From Desulfuromonadaceae bacterium (GTDB taxonomy: Bacteria; Desulfobacterota; Desulfuromonadia; Geobacterales; Pseudopelobacteraceae): a DNA stretch of 43,337 bases. Every line of letters starts with the position of its first letter. Position 1 is the stretch's first letter. The stretch spans positions 1 to 43,337 of the forward strand of contig JAQTRC010000005.1 of NCBI GenBank assembly GCA_028712665.1. Direction: 5' to 3'. Under the pieces are notes generated by a model. It was not told the origin of the DNA, did no database searches, and worked only from the letters and a program-made list of their open reading frames with translations. The translations under genes were made by a program, and so were the position numbers. Shown here piece by piece: positions 30,563 through 38,987 of this stretch.

Positions 30563-32527
30563 ATGGCTTACGCAGAGACAGGGTTTAATTTAGAGATTGA
30601 TCTTACCCGGGGAAACATTGAGAGGGTAGCGACCGACCCGAAATTGACCAAGCTTTATCTGGGGGGGCTGGCTACTAACGCCAAGATACTATGGGACAGG
30701 GTTCCGCCTGAAGTCGAACCGTTTTCTCCCGAGAACCTGCTGATATTCGGTACCGGTCTGTTAGTCGGCACACCCGCTCCCGGTTGTAATCGTACCATAG
30801 TTTCCACCATTTCTCCCCAGACCGGTTTAATGGCCTATTCAATGATGGGTGGATTCTGGGCGCCGGAATTAAAGTATGCCGGTTATGACAAAGTGATCTT
30901 TCGCGGCAAATCCCCCAAGCTGGTTTATTTGTGGATACACAATGACAAGGTGGAAATACGCGACGCCTCTCATCTGCAAGGCAAAGGGGCGGTTGAAACC
31001 CAGGAGCTTATCCGTCAGGAGCTGAAGGATCCTAACATCCAGGTGGCGGCTATCGGTCTGGCTGGCGAAAACAGGGTCTTTACGGCTTCCATTGAGCAGG
31101 GTAGATCCAGCGCCAGCCGCCTCGGAATTGGCGCTGTGATGGGTGACAAAGGGATTAAGGCGATAGCTGTCCGTGGAACAAAGGATATCAATATTGCCAG
31201 GCCGGTTGAATATTTAAAACTATGCAGTGAAGTGCTGAAGTATATCAGTGACCGGGAAGAAAAACCGGTTCCCGGAGTTATGCCCATTTTGGCCGGATTG
31301 GGGTCGCCGCAGGAGATGCTGCATACCGATGAGAAGTGGCACACTGAAAATTTCTCCTGGGGAAACTCCCGTACGCGGAGAAAAGAGTTCTGGACCAAAG
31401 AAGTGGAAGAAAAGTGGACTGCGACTCAGGAAGGGGCAAGGACCCGGCTGATCAGTTGTTACAACTGTCCGATGAAATGCGGAGCAATCATTTCCCTGCC
31501 GGGCATGTCAACCTACATGATGAAATGCTTTTCAAAGCTGACCTATAACATGGCGGCCTTTGTCGATGACCTGGAGTTCGGTTTCAGAATTGCGCAGCGC
31601 GCCACGGAGTACGGAGTTGACGGCTTCTCAACCCCTCAGATTATGGCCTTCGCTGTCGAGCTTTGGGATGCCGGCATTCTGACCGATCAGGACTTTGAAG
31701 GCTGCCCGACTGATAACGAGGGGAAATTTTACTGGCTGCTCGACCGGATTGTCCGGCGTGAAGGAATCGGCGACATCCTGGCTGACGGCACTCACTGGGC
31801 CGCCAAGAAAATTGGCAAGGGGGCGGAAGCTTACGCTCATAACAACATAAAGAAACATGAACAGTTGCCGCTCAAGCTGGGGATGCTGAATCCCGTCTAT
31901 TTCCTTATGTACAGCACCGGCGAAAAGTCAAACATCACCCAGATTGAGGGGCAGTTCCCGCAATCGCCATTCCCGACGATGGAGGAGAGGGAGGAGTTTG
32001 TAAAAGACTGGGTTCACGTTCCCGATGAGAAGTTCAAGCAATATCTTCTGGACTGGGAATTGCGCGGAGAAAAATCGAATCCGTATTACCCGACTGTTGA
32101 CATGTCCGTTGACATTGTTGACTGGCAGGAGATGATGCACTACATCGACGACGGCCTCGGAATGTGCGCCGGTTTGTCGTCATTTCCCCTGAAACCTCCG
32201 TATCATATTCACAACTACCCGCAATTCATCTCGGCAGCGACCGGGATAGATATGAATGAAGACGAGCTATCGCTGGCGGCCAAGAGGAGCCGGACATTAG
32301 TCAGAGCTTTCAATATTCGAAGAGGCTTGACGAGAGCTGATGAAAAACCGCCTGAAGACCATTGGAAAAAAAGATTCCCCGAGCTTGAAGAACAGCTCCT
32401 GGATGCGTACTACAAATTCAAGGGTTGGAATAATCAGGGTATTCCGACAAAAGAGACGCTGCATGAATTAGGAATGGACTATGTCGGCGAAGACCTGGAA
32501 CAGAGAGGGATCTTGAGCTATGAGTAA
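30563..32527 (+). CDS. bamB: Benzoyl-CoA reductase (class II) catalytic subunit BamB
   Basis: This 654-aa protein belongs to the tungsten-containing aldehyde:ferredoxin oxidoreductase family: the N-terminal LxxGxIxR-type start (IDLTRGNIERV), YLGGLATNAKIL, a SxxGLxAYSMMGGFWAPELK region and the Cys group CYNCPMKC (about 299-306) that ligates a [4Fe-4S] cluster. Followed directly by bamC to bamI, it is BamB, the active-site subunit that reduces benzoyl-CoA to a cyclic dienoyl-CoA without ATP in obligate anaerobes. It acts in the cytoplasm. AAGGGG precedes the ATG and its end overlaps bamC by 8 bp. Confidence 0.95.
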   Translation: MAYAETGFNLEIDLTRGNIERVATDPKLTKLYLGGLATNAKILWDRVPPEVEPFSPENLLIFGTGLLVGTPAPGCNRTIVSTISPQTGLMAYSMMGGFWAPELKYAGYDKVIFRGKSPKLVYLWIHNDKVEIRDASHLQGKGAVETQELIRQELKDPNIQVAAIGLAGENRVFTASIEQGRSSASRLGIGAVMGDKGIKAIAVRGTKDINIARPVEYLKLCSEVLKYISDREEKPVPGVMPILAGLGSPQEMLHTDEKWHTENFSWGNSRTRRKEFWTKEVEEKWTATQEGARTRLISCYNCPMKCGAIISLPGMSTYMMKCFSKLTYNMAAFVDDLEFGFRIAQRATEYGVDGFSTPQIMAFAVELWDAGILTDQDFEGCPTDNEGKFYWLLDRIVRREGIGDILADGTHWAAKKIGKGAEAYAHNNIKKHEQLPLKLGMLNPVYFLMYSTGEKSNITQIEGQFPQSPFPTMEEREEFVKDWVHVPDEKFKQYLLDWELRGEKSNPYYPTVDMSVDIVDWQEMMHYIDDGLGMCAGLSSFPLKPPYHIHNYPQFISAATGIDMNEDELSLAAKRSRTLVRAFNIRRGLTRADEKPPEDHWKKRFPELEEQLLDAYYKFKGWNNQGIPTKETLHELGMDYVGEDLEQRGILSYE

Positions 32528-33050
32528 GACTAAAAAGAAAATCAAGGTAATCAAGATCGACGTAGATAAATGTAACGGTTGCCGTGCATGCGAGATGATC
32601 TGCTCCGCTTTTCACGCCAGTCCGAAATATAGCAGCAACAATCCGCAAAGATCGCGAATTCGGCTGATTCGAGATCCGATCAATGATAAATACCTGCCGG
32701 TGTATGCAGGTGAGTACACGGCGTCAGAATGCAAGGGCAGAGACAAATATGTGATTGACGGTAAGGAATATGCCGAGTGTGATTTTTGCAGGGCTTCATG
32801 CCCATCAAGAGACCTTTTCAAAGAGCCCGATTCCGGCCTCCCTTTAAAATGCGATATGTGTGAAGATGAAGAAGAGCCGTTATGTGTTACCTGGTGTCTG
32901 GCCAAGGCCCTGGTTTACGAAGAACGGGAAGAGGAACGGGAAGAGGAACCGGTACTGGGCGAGGTTGAGACAGGTCTGGAAGCATTGGTTAATAAGCATG
33001 GGTTGCAGAAGGTAGTGGATACCGTTGCCCGACTGTCAAAGAAGGGTTGA
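32520..33050 (+). CDS. bamC: BamC, iron-sulfur electron-transfer subunit
   Basis: This 176-aa protein has ferredoxin-type cysteine groups CNGCRACEMIC, CDFCRASC and CDMC with a later CVTWC, indicating about three [4Fe-4S] clusters as in AOR-associated small subunits. It overlaps bamB by 8 bp and should form the BamBC catalytic core. The C-terminal region has a repeated Glu/Arg stretch (EEREEEREEEP). The 162-bp gap after it is filled by a palindromic repeat (33051-33175). Confidence 0.93.
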   Translation: MSKTKKKIKVIKIDVDKCNGCRACEMICSAFHASPKYSSNNPQRSRIRLIRDPINDKYLPVYAGEYTASECKGRDKYVIDGKEYAECDFCRASCPSRDLFKEPDSGLPLKCDMCEDEEEPLCVTWCLAKALVYEEREEEREEEPVLGEVETGLEALVNKHGLQKVVDTVARLSKKG

Positions 33051-33175
33051 TTCCAATTCCAGATCAAGGCGCAATCTTCGTTGGCTTAGTCGAAGACACC
33101 TCAGCGTACTGTTTGTACGCTTTCGTCGCCTTCTCCCTTGCCGCCTTGATATCATCCTTGATTTGAAATCGGAAT
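33051..33175. repeat. Nested palindromic repeat between bamC and bamD
   Basis: Outer arms TTCCAATTCCAGATCAAGG (from 33051) and CCTTGATTTGAAATCGGAA (to 33175) are imperfect inverted copies. Inside, ATCAAGGCG (33063-33071) pairs with CGCCTTGAT (33142-33150). The centre has AGCGTAC (33103-33109) with GTACGCT (33115-33121). The whole can fold into one long hairpin. It has the look of a REP or MITE-type dispersed repeat; I believe similar sequences are common in Geobacter genomes. Confidence 0.7.
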
Positions 33176-33212
33176 AAAACACTTATAGAAAAAGAAGAGG
33201 AGCAAAAAAATA

Positions 33213-34364
33213 GTGGAAACAGTCGCCCCCTTCAAGGAAATAATTGATCTTATAAAAGAGCAGGGCGGAGACGCCTTCAAATACTGCTATCAATGCGGTC
33301 GATGCGATACGGTATGTCCCTGGAACAGAGTCAGGGACTTCAGTATGCGAAAGCTGATCCGTGAGGCCACCTTCGGTCTGACCGACATTGAAAGTGAAGA
33401 TTTGTGGCGTTGCACTACCTGCGGCAAGTGCCCCCAGTACTGCCCCAGGGGTGTAAAGCAGATTGAATCCGGTGTCGCCCTGCGTAAGATTGCCACTGAA
33501 AATGATATTTTCCCAGGCCCGATCGCGCCAATTCGCACCGTGAGCGTTGGCCTTATGGGGGAAGGAAATCCATTTAATGAGGAACGAAGCAAGAGGGCGG
33601 AGTGGGCAGAAGGGCTGTCGGTAAATACCTTCTCCGAAGGTATGGAAGTACTTTATTTTTCCTGTTGTTACTTAAGCTATGCCCCAAGGCTGAAGAAGGT
33701 GGCCGCCGCCACAGTCGATATCCTGAAAAAAGCAGGGGTGAAGTTCGGGATACTAGGCTCCAAGGAGAGCTGCTGTGGTGAAAGTATCCGCAAGACCGGC
33801 AATGAGGAATTATTTAAAAAGCTTGCCAAGGATAACATCAAGACATTCATCGACAACGGGGTGAAGAAAATCCTTGTTTCGTCCCCGCACAGTTATCATA
33901 CCTTTAAAAATGAATATCCTGAATTCATGGTGAATTTTGAAGTTGTACATATCTCCCAGTATCTGCATGAGCTTATCAGCAGTGGTCGGCTGAAGCTCAC
34001 CAAGGGATACGGGAAAAAAGTCACGTATCATGACCCCTGTTACGCCGGGCGCCATAACGGAATTTTTGATGAACCGCGTGAAATATTGAAGGGTATTTCA
34101 GGCATAGAGCTACTGGAGATGCCTGATACGCGCGAAAACAGTCTCTGTTGCGGTGGTGGTGGTGGCAGAATTTGGGTTGAGACTCCCAAGAGCGAAAGAT
34201 TCTCCGACCTGAGGCTGGAACAGGCGATCGGGGTCGGAGCTGAGGTGCTGGTGACTTCCTGCCCATATTGCATTACCAATTTTGAAGACAGCAGGTTATC
34301 GCTGGATGATCCTGAAGTCCTTGAGATCAGGGACATCACTGAGATTATACAGGAATTGATATGA
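33213..34364 (+). CDS. bamD: BamD, HdrB/HdrC-like subunit
   Basis: This 383-aa protein starts at a GTG with GAGGAG upstream. It has two [4Fe-4S] groups (CYQCGRCDTVC, about 28-38, and CTTCGKCPQYC, about 65-75) like HdrC. Two CCG-type domains follow (FSCCYLSY with CCGES, and HDPCYAGRH with CCGGGGG), like HdrB. A fused HdrCB architecture fits BamD. It is part of the electron-bifurcating module that drives benzoyl-CoA reduction. It overlaps bamE by 4 bp. Confidence 0.93.
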   Translation: METVAPFKEIIDLIKEQGGDAFKYCYQCGRCDTVCPWNRVRDFSMRKLIREATFGLTDIESEDLWRCTTCGKCPQYCPRGVKQIESGVALRKIATENDIFPGPIAPIRTVSVGLMGEGNPFNEERSKRAEWAEGLSVNTFSEGMEVLYFSCCYLSYAPRLKKVAAATVDILKKAGVKFGILGSKESCCGESIRKTGNEELFKKLAKDNIKTFIDNGVKKILVSSPHSYHTFKNEYPEFMVNFEVVHISQYLHELISSGRLKLTKGYGKKVTYHDPCYAGRHNGIFDEPREILKGISGIELLEMPDTRENSLCCGGGGGRIWVETPKSERFSDLRLEQAIGVGAEVLVTSCPYCITNFEDSRLSLDDPEVLEIRDITEIIQELI

Positions 34365-37300
34365 CAGAAAAAAATCTTATAGATGTATTGGTTGTTGGTG
34401 GAGGAATCAGCGGTATTCAGGCTTCTCTTGATCTCGCCGACTCGGGCTTCAAGGTTTATCTGATTGATAAATCACCGGCCATCGGCGGAAAGATGTCCCA
34501 GCTTGACAAAACCTTTCCCTCAAATGACTGCTCGATGTGCATTGAGTCCCCCAAGTTCAACGAATGCAGCAGGCACCCGAATATAACAATCCTTACCTAC
34601 ACTGAAGTCGGCACTGTCAAGGGAAAACCGGGCAACTTCAAGGTCTCTCTGGTCAGAAAGCCCCGCTATGTGATCGAGAGCAAATGCACCGGCTGCAACA
34701 TCTGTGCTGAATACTGTCCGGTCAAGGTGCCAGACCAGTATAACCAGAATCTTTCCAACAACAAAGCCATACATATATATTTTTCGCAGGCGCTGCCGCT
34801 GATTCCGTACATAGATCCGAAAACCTGCCTCTATCTCAAGGACGGGTCGTGTGCAATATGCGAAGGGGTCTGCAAACCCAGGGCCATCGACCTTCATCAG
34901 GAAGAGGAGATAGTTGAAGTGGAGGTAGGGGCCATCGTCCTCTCTCCCGGTTTCGACACCTTTAACCCAAAGTTAAGGAATGACTTTGGCTATGGCATCT
35001 TCGAGAATGTCGTTACCAGTCTGGACTACGAGCGGATTCTTTGCTCAACGGGTCCGTACGAAGGCACGATAAGGCGTCCCTCCGACAAAGTGCATCCGCA
35101 CAGCATCGCCTGGATTCAGTGCGTTGGTTCCAGGCAGGTTATCCCTGGGGGGAACAGTTACTGCTCGGCGGTCTGCTGCGCCTACACTCAGAAACAGGTG
35201 ATCCTGACCAAGGATCATGACGCCGGGATGCAGGCGACGATCTTCCATAACGACATCAGAGCCTTCGGCAAGGATTTCGAACGGTTCTACAAACGGGCGG
35301 AAAATCTCCCCGATGTACGGTTTATCCGGAGTTATGTCTCCATCGGTTCGGAAGACCCGGAGACCAAAAATGTTTCCATCCGTTACTCGACCCTTGATGA
35401 GGGGGTCAAGGAAGAGCAATTCGACATGGTCGTCCTATCTGTCGGTATTGAACCTCCAGCCGATTTCCTGCAGCTGGCCGAAACCTTTGGAATTGAGCTG
35501 AATGATCACGGTTTCTGCAAGACCAACCCCCTTAATTCCATTGAAACAAGCCGTCCGGGTGTTTTTATCAGCGGTGCATTCCAAGGCCCTGTTGATATTC
35601 CAGAGTCGGTTGTGACCGCCAGCGGCGCCGATGCCCTCTGCAGTCAACTGCTCTCTTATCGCCGTGGGGATTTGTCGAGGGAGCGAGTGTATCCTCCTGA
35701 AAAGGATGTCTCTGAAGAGGAAGTCAGGATTGGGGTTGTCACCTGCCTCTGCGGAGCCAACATCGGCCGGGTGGTTGATACTCCCTCAGTCGCAGACTAC
35801 GCAGGCACCTTGCCGAACGTAGTCTACTCCCAGGAGAACCTTTTCGCCTGTTCCACTGAAAACGCCCAACTGATAGCGGATGCTATCGTGGAACATAACC
35901 TGAACCGCGTGGTGCTGGCGGCATGCACACCGCGGACACACGAGCCGCTGTTCCGGGATACCTGCCGCGAGGCCGGACTTAATCAATATTTCTTCGAATT
36001 CGCAAATATAAGGGAACACTGTTCCTGGGTCCACTCAAAGGACAAAGAGGGTGCCACCCAGAAGGCAAAAGACATCATACGGATGTCGGTGGCACGGGCT
36101 GAACACCTCGAACCGCTGCAGGAATTCCAACTGCCAGTCACCAAGGTTGCTCTGGTGATTGGCGGCGGCGTGGCCGGCATGACCAGCGCTCTTAGTATGG
36201 CCAACGTCGGTTTTGAAGTGTACCTGCTGGAGAAAAAGAGCGACCTTGGCGGCATGGCGCGGCGGATTCATTATACCCTAGATGGTGTTGATGTTCAGCC
36301 ATTTCTGGACGATCTCGTCCAGAAGGTTTATCGGCACCCGTCGATTCATGTCTACATAGATGCCGTTATCACTGATGTTTCCGGCTATGTCGGCAATTTT
36401 GTGACCAGGGTTACGACCGAGAGGATGGTCAGGGAGATCAAGCACGGTGCGGTCATTATCGCCACCGGCGCTGATGAATACAAACCGGTCGAATACCTGT
36501 ATGGTCAGGATGATAAGGTTATGACTTCGCTGGAGCTTGAGGAACGGATCGTCAAGCAGGATGAAAAGGTGCTCGGAGCCCAGAGCCTGGTCATGATTCA
36601 ATGCGTCGGCTGTCGCCAGACGGATCGGAATTACTGCAGCCGGGTTTGCTGCAGCCAGTCCATCAAGAATGCCCTGAAACTGAAAGAGACCAACCCCGGG
36701 ATGGATATTTATGTGCTGTTTCGGGACATGAGAACCTATGGCTTCAAAGAGGATTATTACCGCGAGGCCTCCAACAGGGATGTTAAGTTTATCCGTTATG
36801 AACCGCTTGACAAGCCCTTGGTCGAAGCCGTTGTCGAAGGTGGCCAGCCCATGATCAGGGTAACGGTTTCGGACCCCGTATTGGGTCAGAAACTCGCCAT
36901 TGATGCCGATCTGCTGGTGCTGGCCGCCGCCGTTATTCCTTCTCCATCAAGCGCCGAGATGGCCAAGCTGTTCAAAGTGGCCATGAACCCGGACGGTTTC
37001 TTCCAGGAAGCCCACGTAAAACTCAGGCCGGTCGACTTTGCCGCCGACGGAGTTTTCCTATGCGGCCTTGCGCACTATCCGAAGCATCTGTCTGAAACCA
37101 TCAGTCAGGCTTACGGAGCGGCGGGACGGACGATCAACCTGCTCACCAAAGACACGGTTACCGCCTCCGGCTCGGTGTGCGAAGTTGATGAGAACGACTG
37201 TGTCTCATGCGGGGCTTGCATCACCGCATGTACCTACGGCGCCATAGAGTTCCACGACACACCGAAGGGGAAAAAGGCAACCGTCAACCAGATCCTCTGC

Positions 37301-37453
37301 AAGGGAGATGGCCTCTGTAATGCAAAATGTCCTACTCAGGCCATCAAACTGAAGCACTATACGGATGACGAGATTTTTTCGCAGATTGACGCGTCGGTTC
37401 CGGATACGGATAAAGAAACTTGCCGTGATTGTCCCGGCTTAGGAAGGAGATAG
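34361..37453 (+). CDS. bamE: BamE, HdrA-like flavoprotein with two FAD units
   Basis: This 1030-aa protein contains two HdrA-like FAD modules: GGGISGIQASLDLADSG (about 12-28) with GGKMSQLDKTFP, and GGGVAGMTSALSMANVG (about 601-617) with GGMARRI. [4Fe-4S] groups are at CTGCNICAEYC (about 111-121), CAICEGVC, CVSCGACITAC and CNAKC near the C-terminus. It is the presumed flavin site of electron bifurcation in the Bam complex. BamF starts 2 bp after its stop. No in-frame TGA was found in it. Confidence 0.94.
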   Translation: MTEKNLIDVLVVGGGISGIQASLDLADSGFKVYLIDKSPAIGGKMSQLDKTFPSNDCSMCIESPKFNECSRHPNITILTYTEVGTVKGKPGNFKVSLVRKPRYVIESKCTGCNICAEYCPVKVPDQYNQNLSNNKAIHIYFSQALPLIPYIDPKTCLYLKDGSCAICEGVCKPRAIDLHQEEEIVEVEVGAIVLSPGFDTFNPKLRNDFGYGIFENVVTSLDYERILCSTGPYEGTIRRPSDKVHPHSIAWIQCVGSRQVIPGGNSYCSAVCCAYTQKQVILTKDHDAGMQATIFHNDIRAFGKDFERFYKRAENLPDVRFIRSYVSIGSEDPETKNVSIRYSTLDEGVKEEQFDMVVLSVGIEPPADFLQLAETFGIELNDHGFCKTNPLNSIETSRPGVFISGAFQGPVDIPESVVTASGADALCSQLLSYRRGDLSRERVYPPEKDVSEEEVRIGVVTCLCGANIGRVVDTPSVADYAGTLPNVVYSQENLFACSTENAQLIADAIVEHNLNRVVLAACTPRTHEPLFRDTCREAGLNQYFFEFANIREHCSWVHSKDKEGATQKAKDIIRMSVARAEHLEPLQEFQLPVTKVALVIGGGVAGMTSALSMANVGFEVYLLEKKSDLGGMARRIHYTLDGVDVQPFLDDLVQKVYRHPSIHVYIDAVITDVSGYVGNFVTRVTTERMVREIKHGAVIIATGADEYKPVEYLYGQDDKVMTSLELEERIVKQDEKVLGAQSLVMIQCVGCRQTDRNYCSRVCCSQSIKNALKLKETNPGMDIYVLFRDMRTYGFKEDYYREASNRDVKFIRYEPLDKPLVEAVVEGGQPMIRVTVSDPVLGQKLAIDADLLVLAAAVIPSPSSAEMAKLFKVAMNPDGFFQEAHVKLRPVDFAADGVFLCGLAHYPKHLSETISQAYGAAGRTINLLTKDTVTASGSVCEVDENDCVSCGACITACTYGAIEFHDTPKGKKATVNQILCKGDGLCNAKCPTQAIKLKHYTDDEIFSQIDASVPDTDKETCRDCPGLGRR

Positions 37454-37455
37454 GA

Positions 37456-38223
37456 ATGAGCGCTGAACTTGAGTTTAAACCCAGAGTAGTCGGCTTTCTC
37501 TGCACGTGGTGAGCATACGCCGCGGCGGACCTGGCTGGAGTTTCCAGACTGCAATATACAACTGAAACAAAGATTATCCGCGTAATGTGCTCCGGCAGAG
37601 TCGATATGGCCTTTGTACTCCGCGCTTTCGCAAATGGAGCGGACGGGGTGTTTATCGGCGGATGCTGGCTTGGCGAATGCCATTATGTGACCGAAGGAAA
37701 TTACGATGCATTGAGTATGATGCATCTATCCAGAAAAGTGCTTGAACAGATCGGTGTAAACCCCGCAAGGTTACGGCTTGAATGGATTTCCGGCTCTGAA
37801 GGGATGCGTTACGCCGAGGTTATGAATGACTTTGGCAAAAATCTGAAGGAGCTGGGACCTATTGGTGTCGGTGAGGGCATCAGTGCGGACGGACTGAAGC
37901 TCAAATTTGAAGCTGTTAAAAAAATACTCCCCTACCTCAAACTGGTTGAAAGAGAGCGGCTTAGAGTACGGTTTAAAACGGAAGATGAGTACAACGAATT
38001 TTTCAGCAGTGACGAGGTAAACAGCTTAATTAGCGACGTAATAGCTGAAAAACTGGCTATCAGCCAGATTACCACGCTGCTGGGGAGAAATCCGCTTTCA
38101 ACAAGGGAAATCTCTGAACGATTAAGTTTGGATCCGGCTGAAGTATCAAGACACCTAAACAGTTCGGCAAGGCAGGGATTGGTGAGATACGATGAAAATC
38201 AAAAACGTTACGCAATAGCTTAA
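37456..38223 (+). CDS. bamF: BamF, MvhD-like selenoprotein (in-frame TGA = selenocysteine)
   Basis: The frame from the ATG at 37456 (AGGAGA before it) reads GFLCTW-TGA-AYAAADLAG. The TGA at 37510-37512 is codon 19 and replaces the second residue of the cysteine pair of the MvhD [2Fe-2S] domain (C-x-x-U). Read through, the protein is 255 aa and continues with CSGRVDMAFVLRAF, GCWLGECHY and a C-terminal winged-helix-like extension (STREISERLSLDPAEVSRHL). BamF in Geobacter is known to be a selenocysteine MvhD homologue. A small hairpin 22 nt after the TGA fits a bacterial SECIS. Automated calls will start the gene too late, at 37585. Confidence 0.95.
37535..37547 (+). promoter_or_regulatory. Candidate SECIS hairpin of bamF
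   Basis: CTGGA (37535-37539) pairs with TCCAG (37543-37547) around loop GTT, 22 nt after the TGA. This is within the usual window for bacterial SECIS apical loops, and the loop contains a G-U as in the E. coli type. Confidence 0.6.
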
Positions 38224-38240
38224 CCATAACTCCCCCTGCT

Positions 38241-38312
38241 CCCTCTTAGCTTGAGAGGGGGAATGAATTGCTCCCCCCCTTATGTTAATGGAAGGAAGGG
38301 AGGGGCTATGAA
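38241..38312. repeat. GC-rich hairpins between bamF and bamG
   Basis: CCCTCT (38241-38246) pairs with AGAGGG (38254-38259). Just after it, a C-run (38271-38279) can pair with GGGAGGGG (about 38300-38307). They resemble the hairpins before bamB. The remaining gap to bamG shows no gene. Confidence 0.45.
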
Positions 38313-38392
38313 ACACGAAAGATATTTGGTTGGCTTGCTAATATTTTTGAAGCCTAACGTTATAAATAATCAAGAAATTCGGGACATAAAAT

Positions 38393-38845
38393 ATGAATGT
38401 AGAAACCATCGACCAGATTATTGATAATCACCAGTGCGAAGCCGGTTCGTTGATTCAGATACTGCTTGATATTCAGAGCGAAAATCATTGGCTCCCCAAA
38501 GAAGCATTGGAAAGGGTCAGTGAAAAATTACGTGTGCCTCTGAGCCAGATACAGCATATAACTACTTTTTATAAATCTTTTAGTCTGGTCCCCAAGGGGC
38601 GTCATGAAGTTCACGTTTGTGTCGGCACCGCCTGCCATGTTCGTGGGGCGCAGCGTGTCCTCGACACGGTTCAGGATCAGATTGGAATCAAACCGGGTGA
38701 AACGGACGTGGATTTGAAGTTCAGCCTGGAAACCGTCAACTGCCTCGGTTGCTGCGCCTTAGGACCGGTGATGGTGGTTGACGGCGAATATCATGGCAAT
38801 ATTGCGCCGGCCCGGATTGAAGAGACGTTGAAAAATTACGAATAA
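38393..38845 (+). CDS. bamG: BamG, NuoE-like [2Fe-2S] subunit
   Basis: This 150-aa protein has the thioredoxin-like ferredoxin fold of NuoE/HoxE. Cysteines sit in CVGTACHVRG (about 77-86) and VNCLGCCALGPV (about 118-129), the C-x4-C and C-x3-C pairs for one [2Fe-2S] cluster. The N-terminal helix region LIQILLDIQSENHWLPKEAL is typical of the family. It should work with BamH and BamI as the NAD(H)/ferredoxin-reactive end of the Bam complex. Confidence 0.93.
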   Translation: MNVETIDQIIDNHQCEAGSLIQILLDIQSENHWLPKEALERVSEKLRVPLSQIQHITTFYKSFSLVPKGRHEVHVCVGTACHVRGAQRVLDTVQDQIGIKPGETDVDLKFSLETVNCLGCCALGPVMVVDGEYHGNIAPARIEETLKNYE

Positions 38846-38847
38846 GC

Positions 38848-38957
38848 AGGCTGAAGACTGAAGGTCGTTAGGAGAACACAATTTAAGTTCCACCGACTCA
38901 ATACATTTGAACAGGGCTACGAAGTAATTCAATTAATCCACTGATTTCCTTCAGCCT
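38848..38957. repeat. Inverted repeat between bamG and bamH
   Basis: AGGCTGAAG (38848-38856) and CTTCAGCCT (38949-38957) are perfect 9-bp inverted copies near the two ends of the 142-bp gap, with further TTC-rich matches around them. The interior shows no gene. Confidence 0.45.
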
Positions 38958-38987
38958 TCTACCTAAATACCGAAGTTAGGGACTAAT

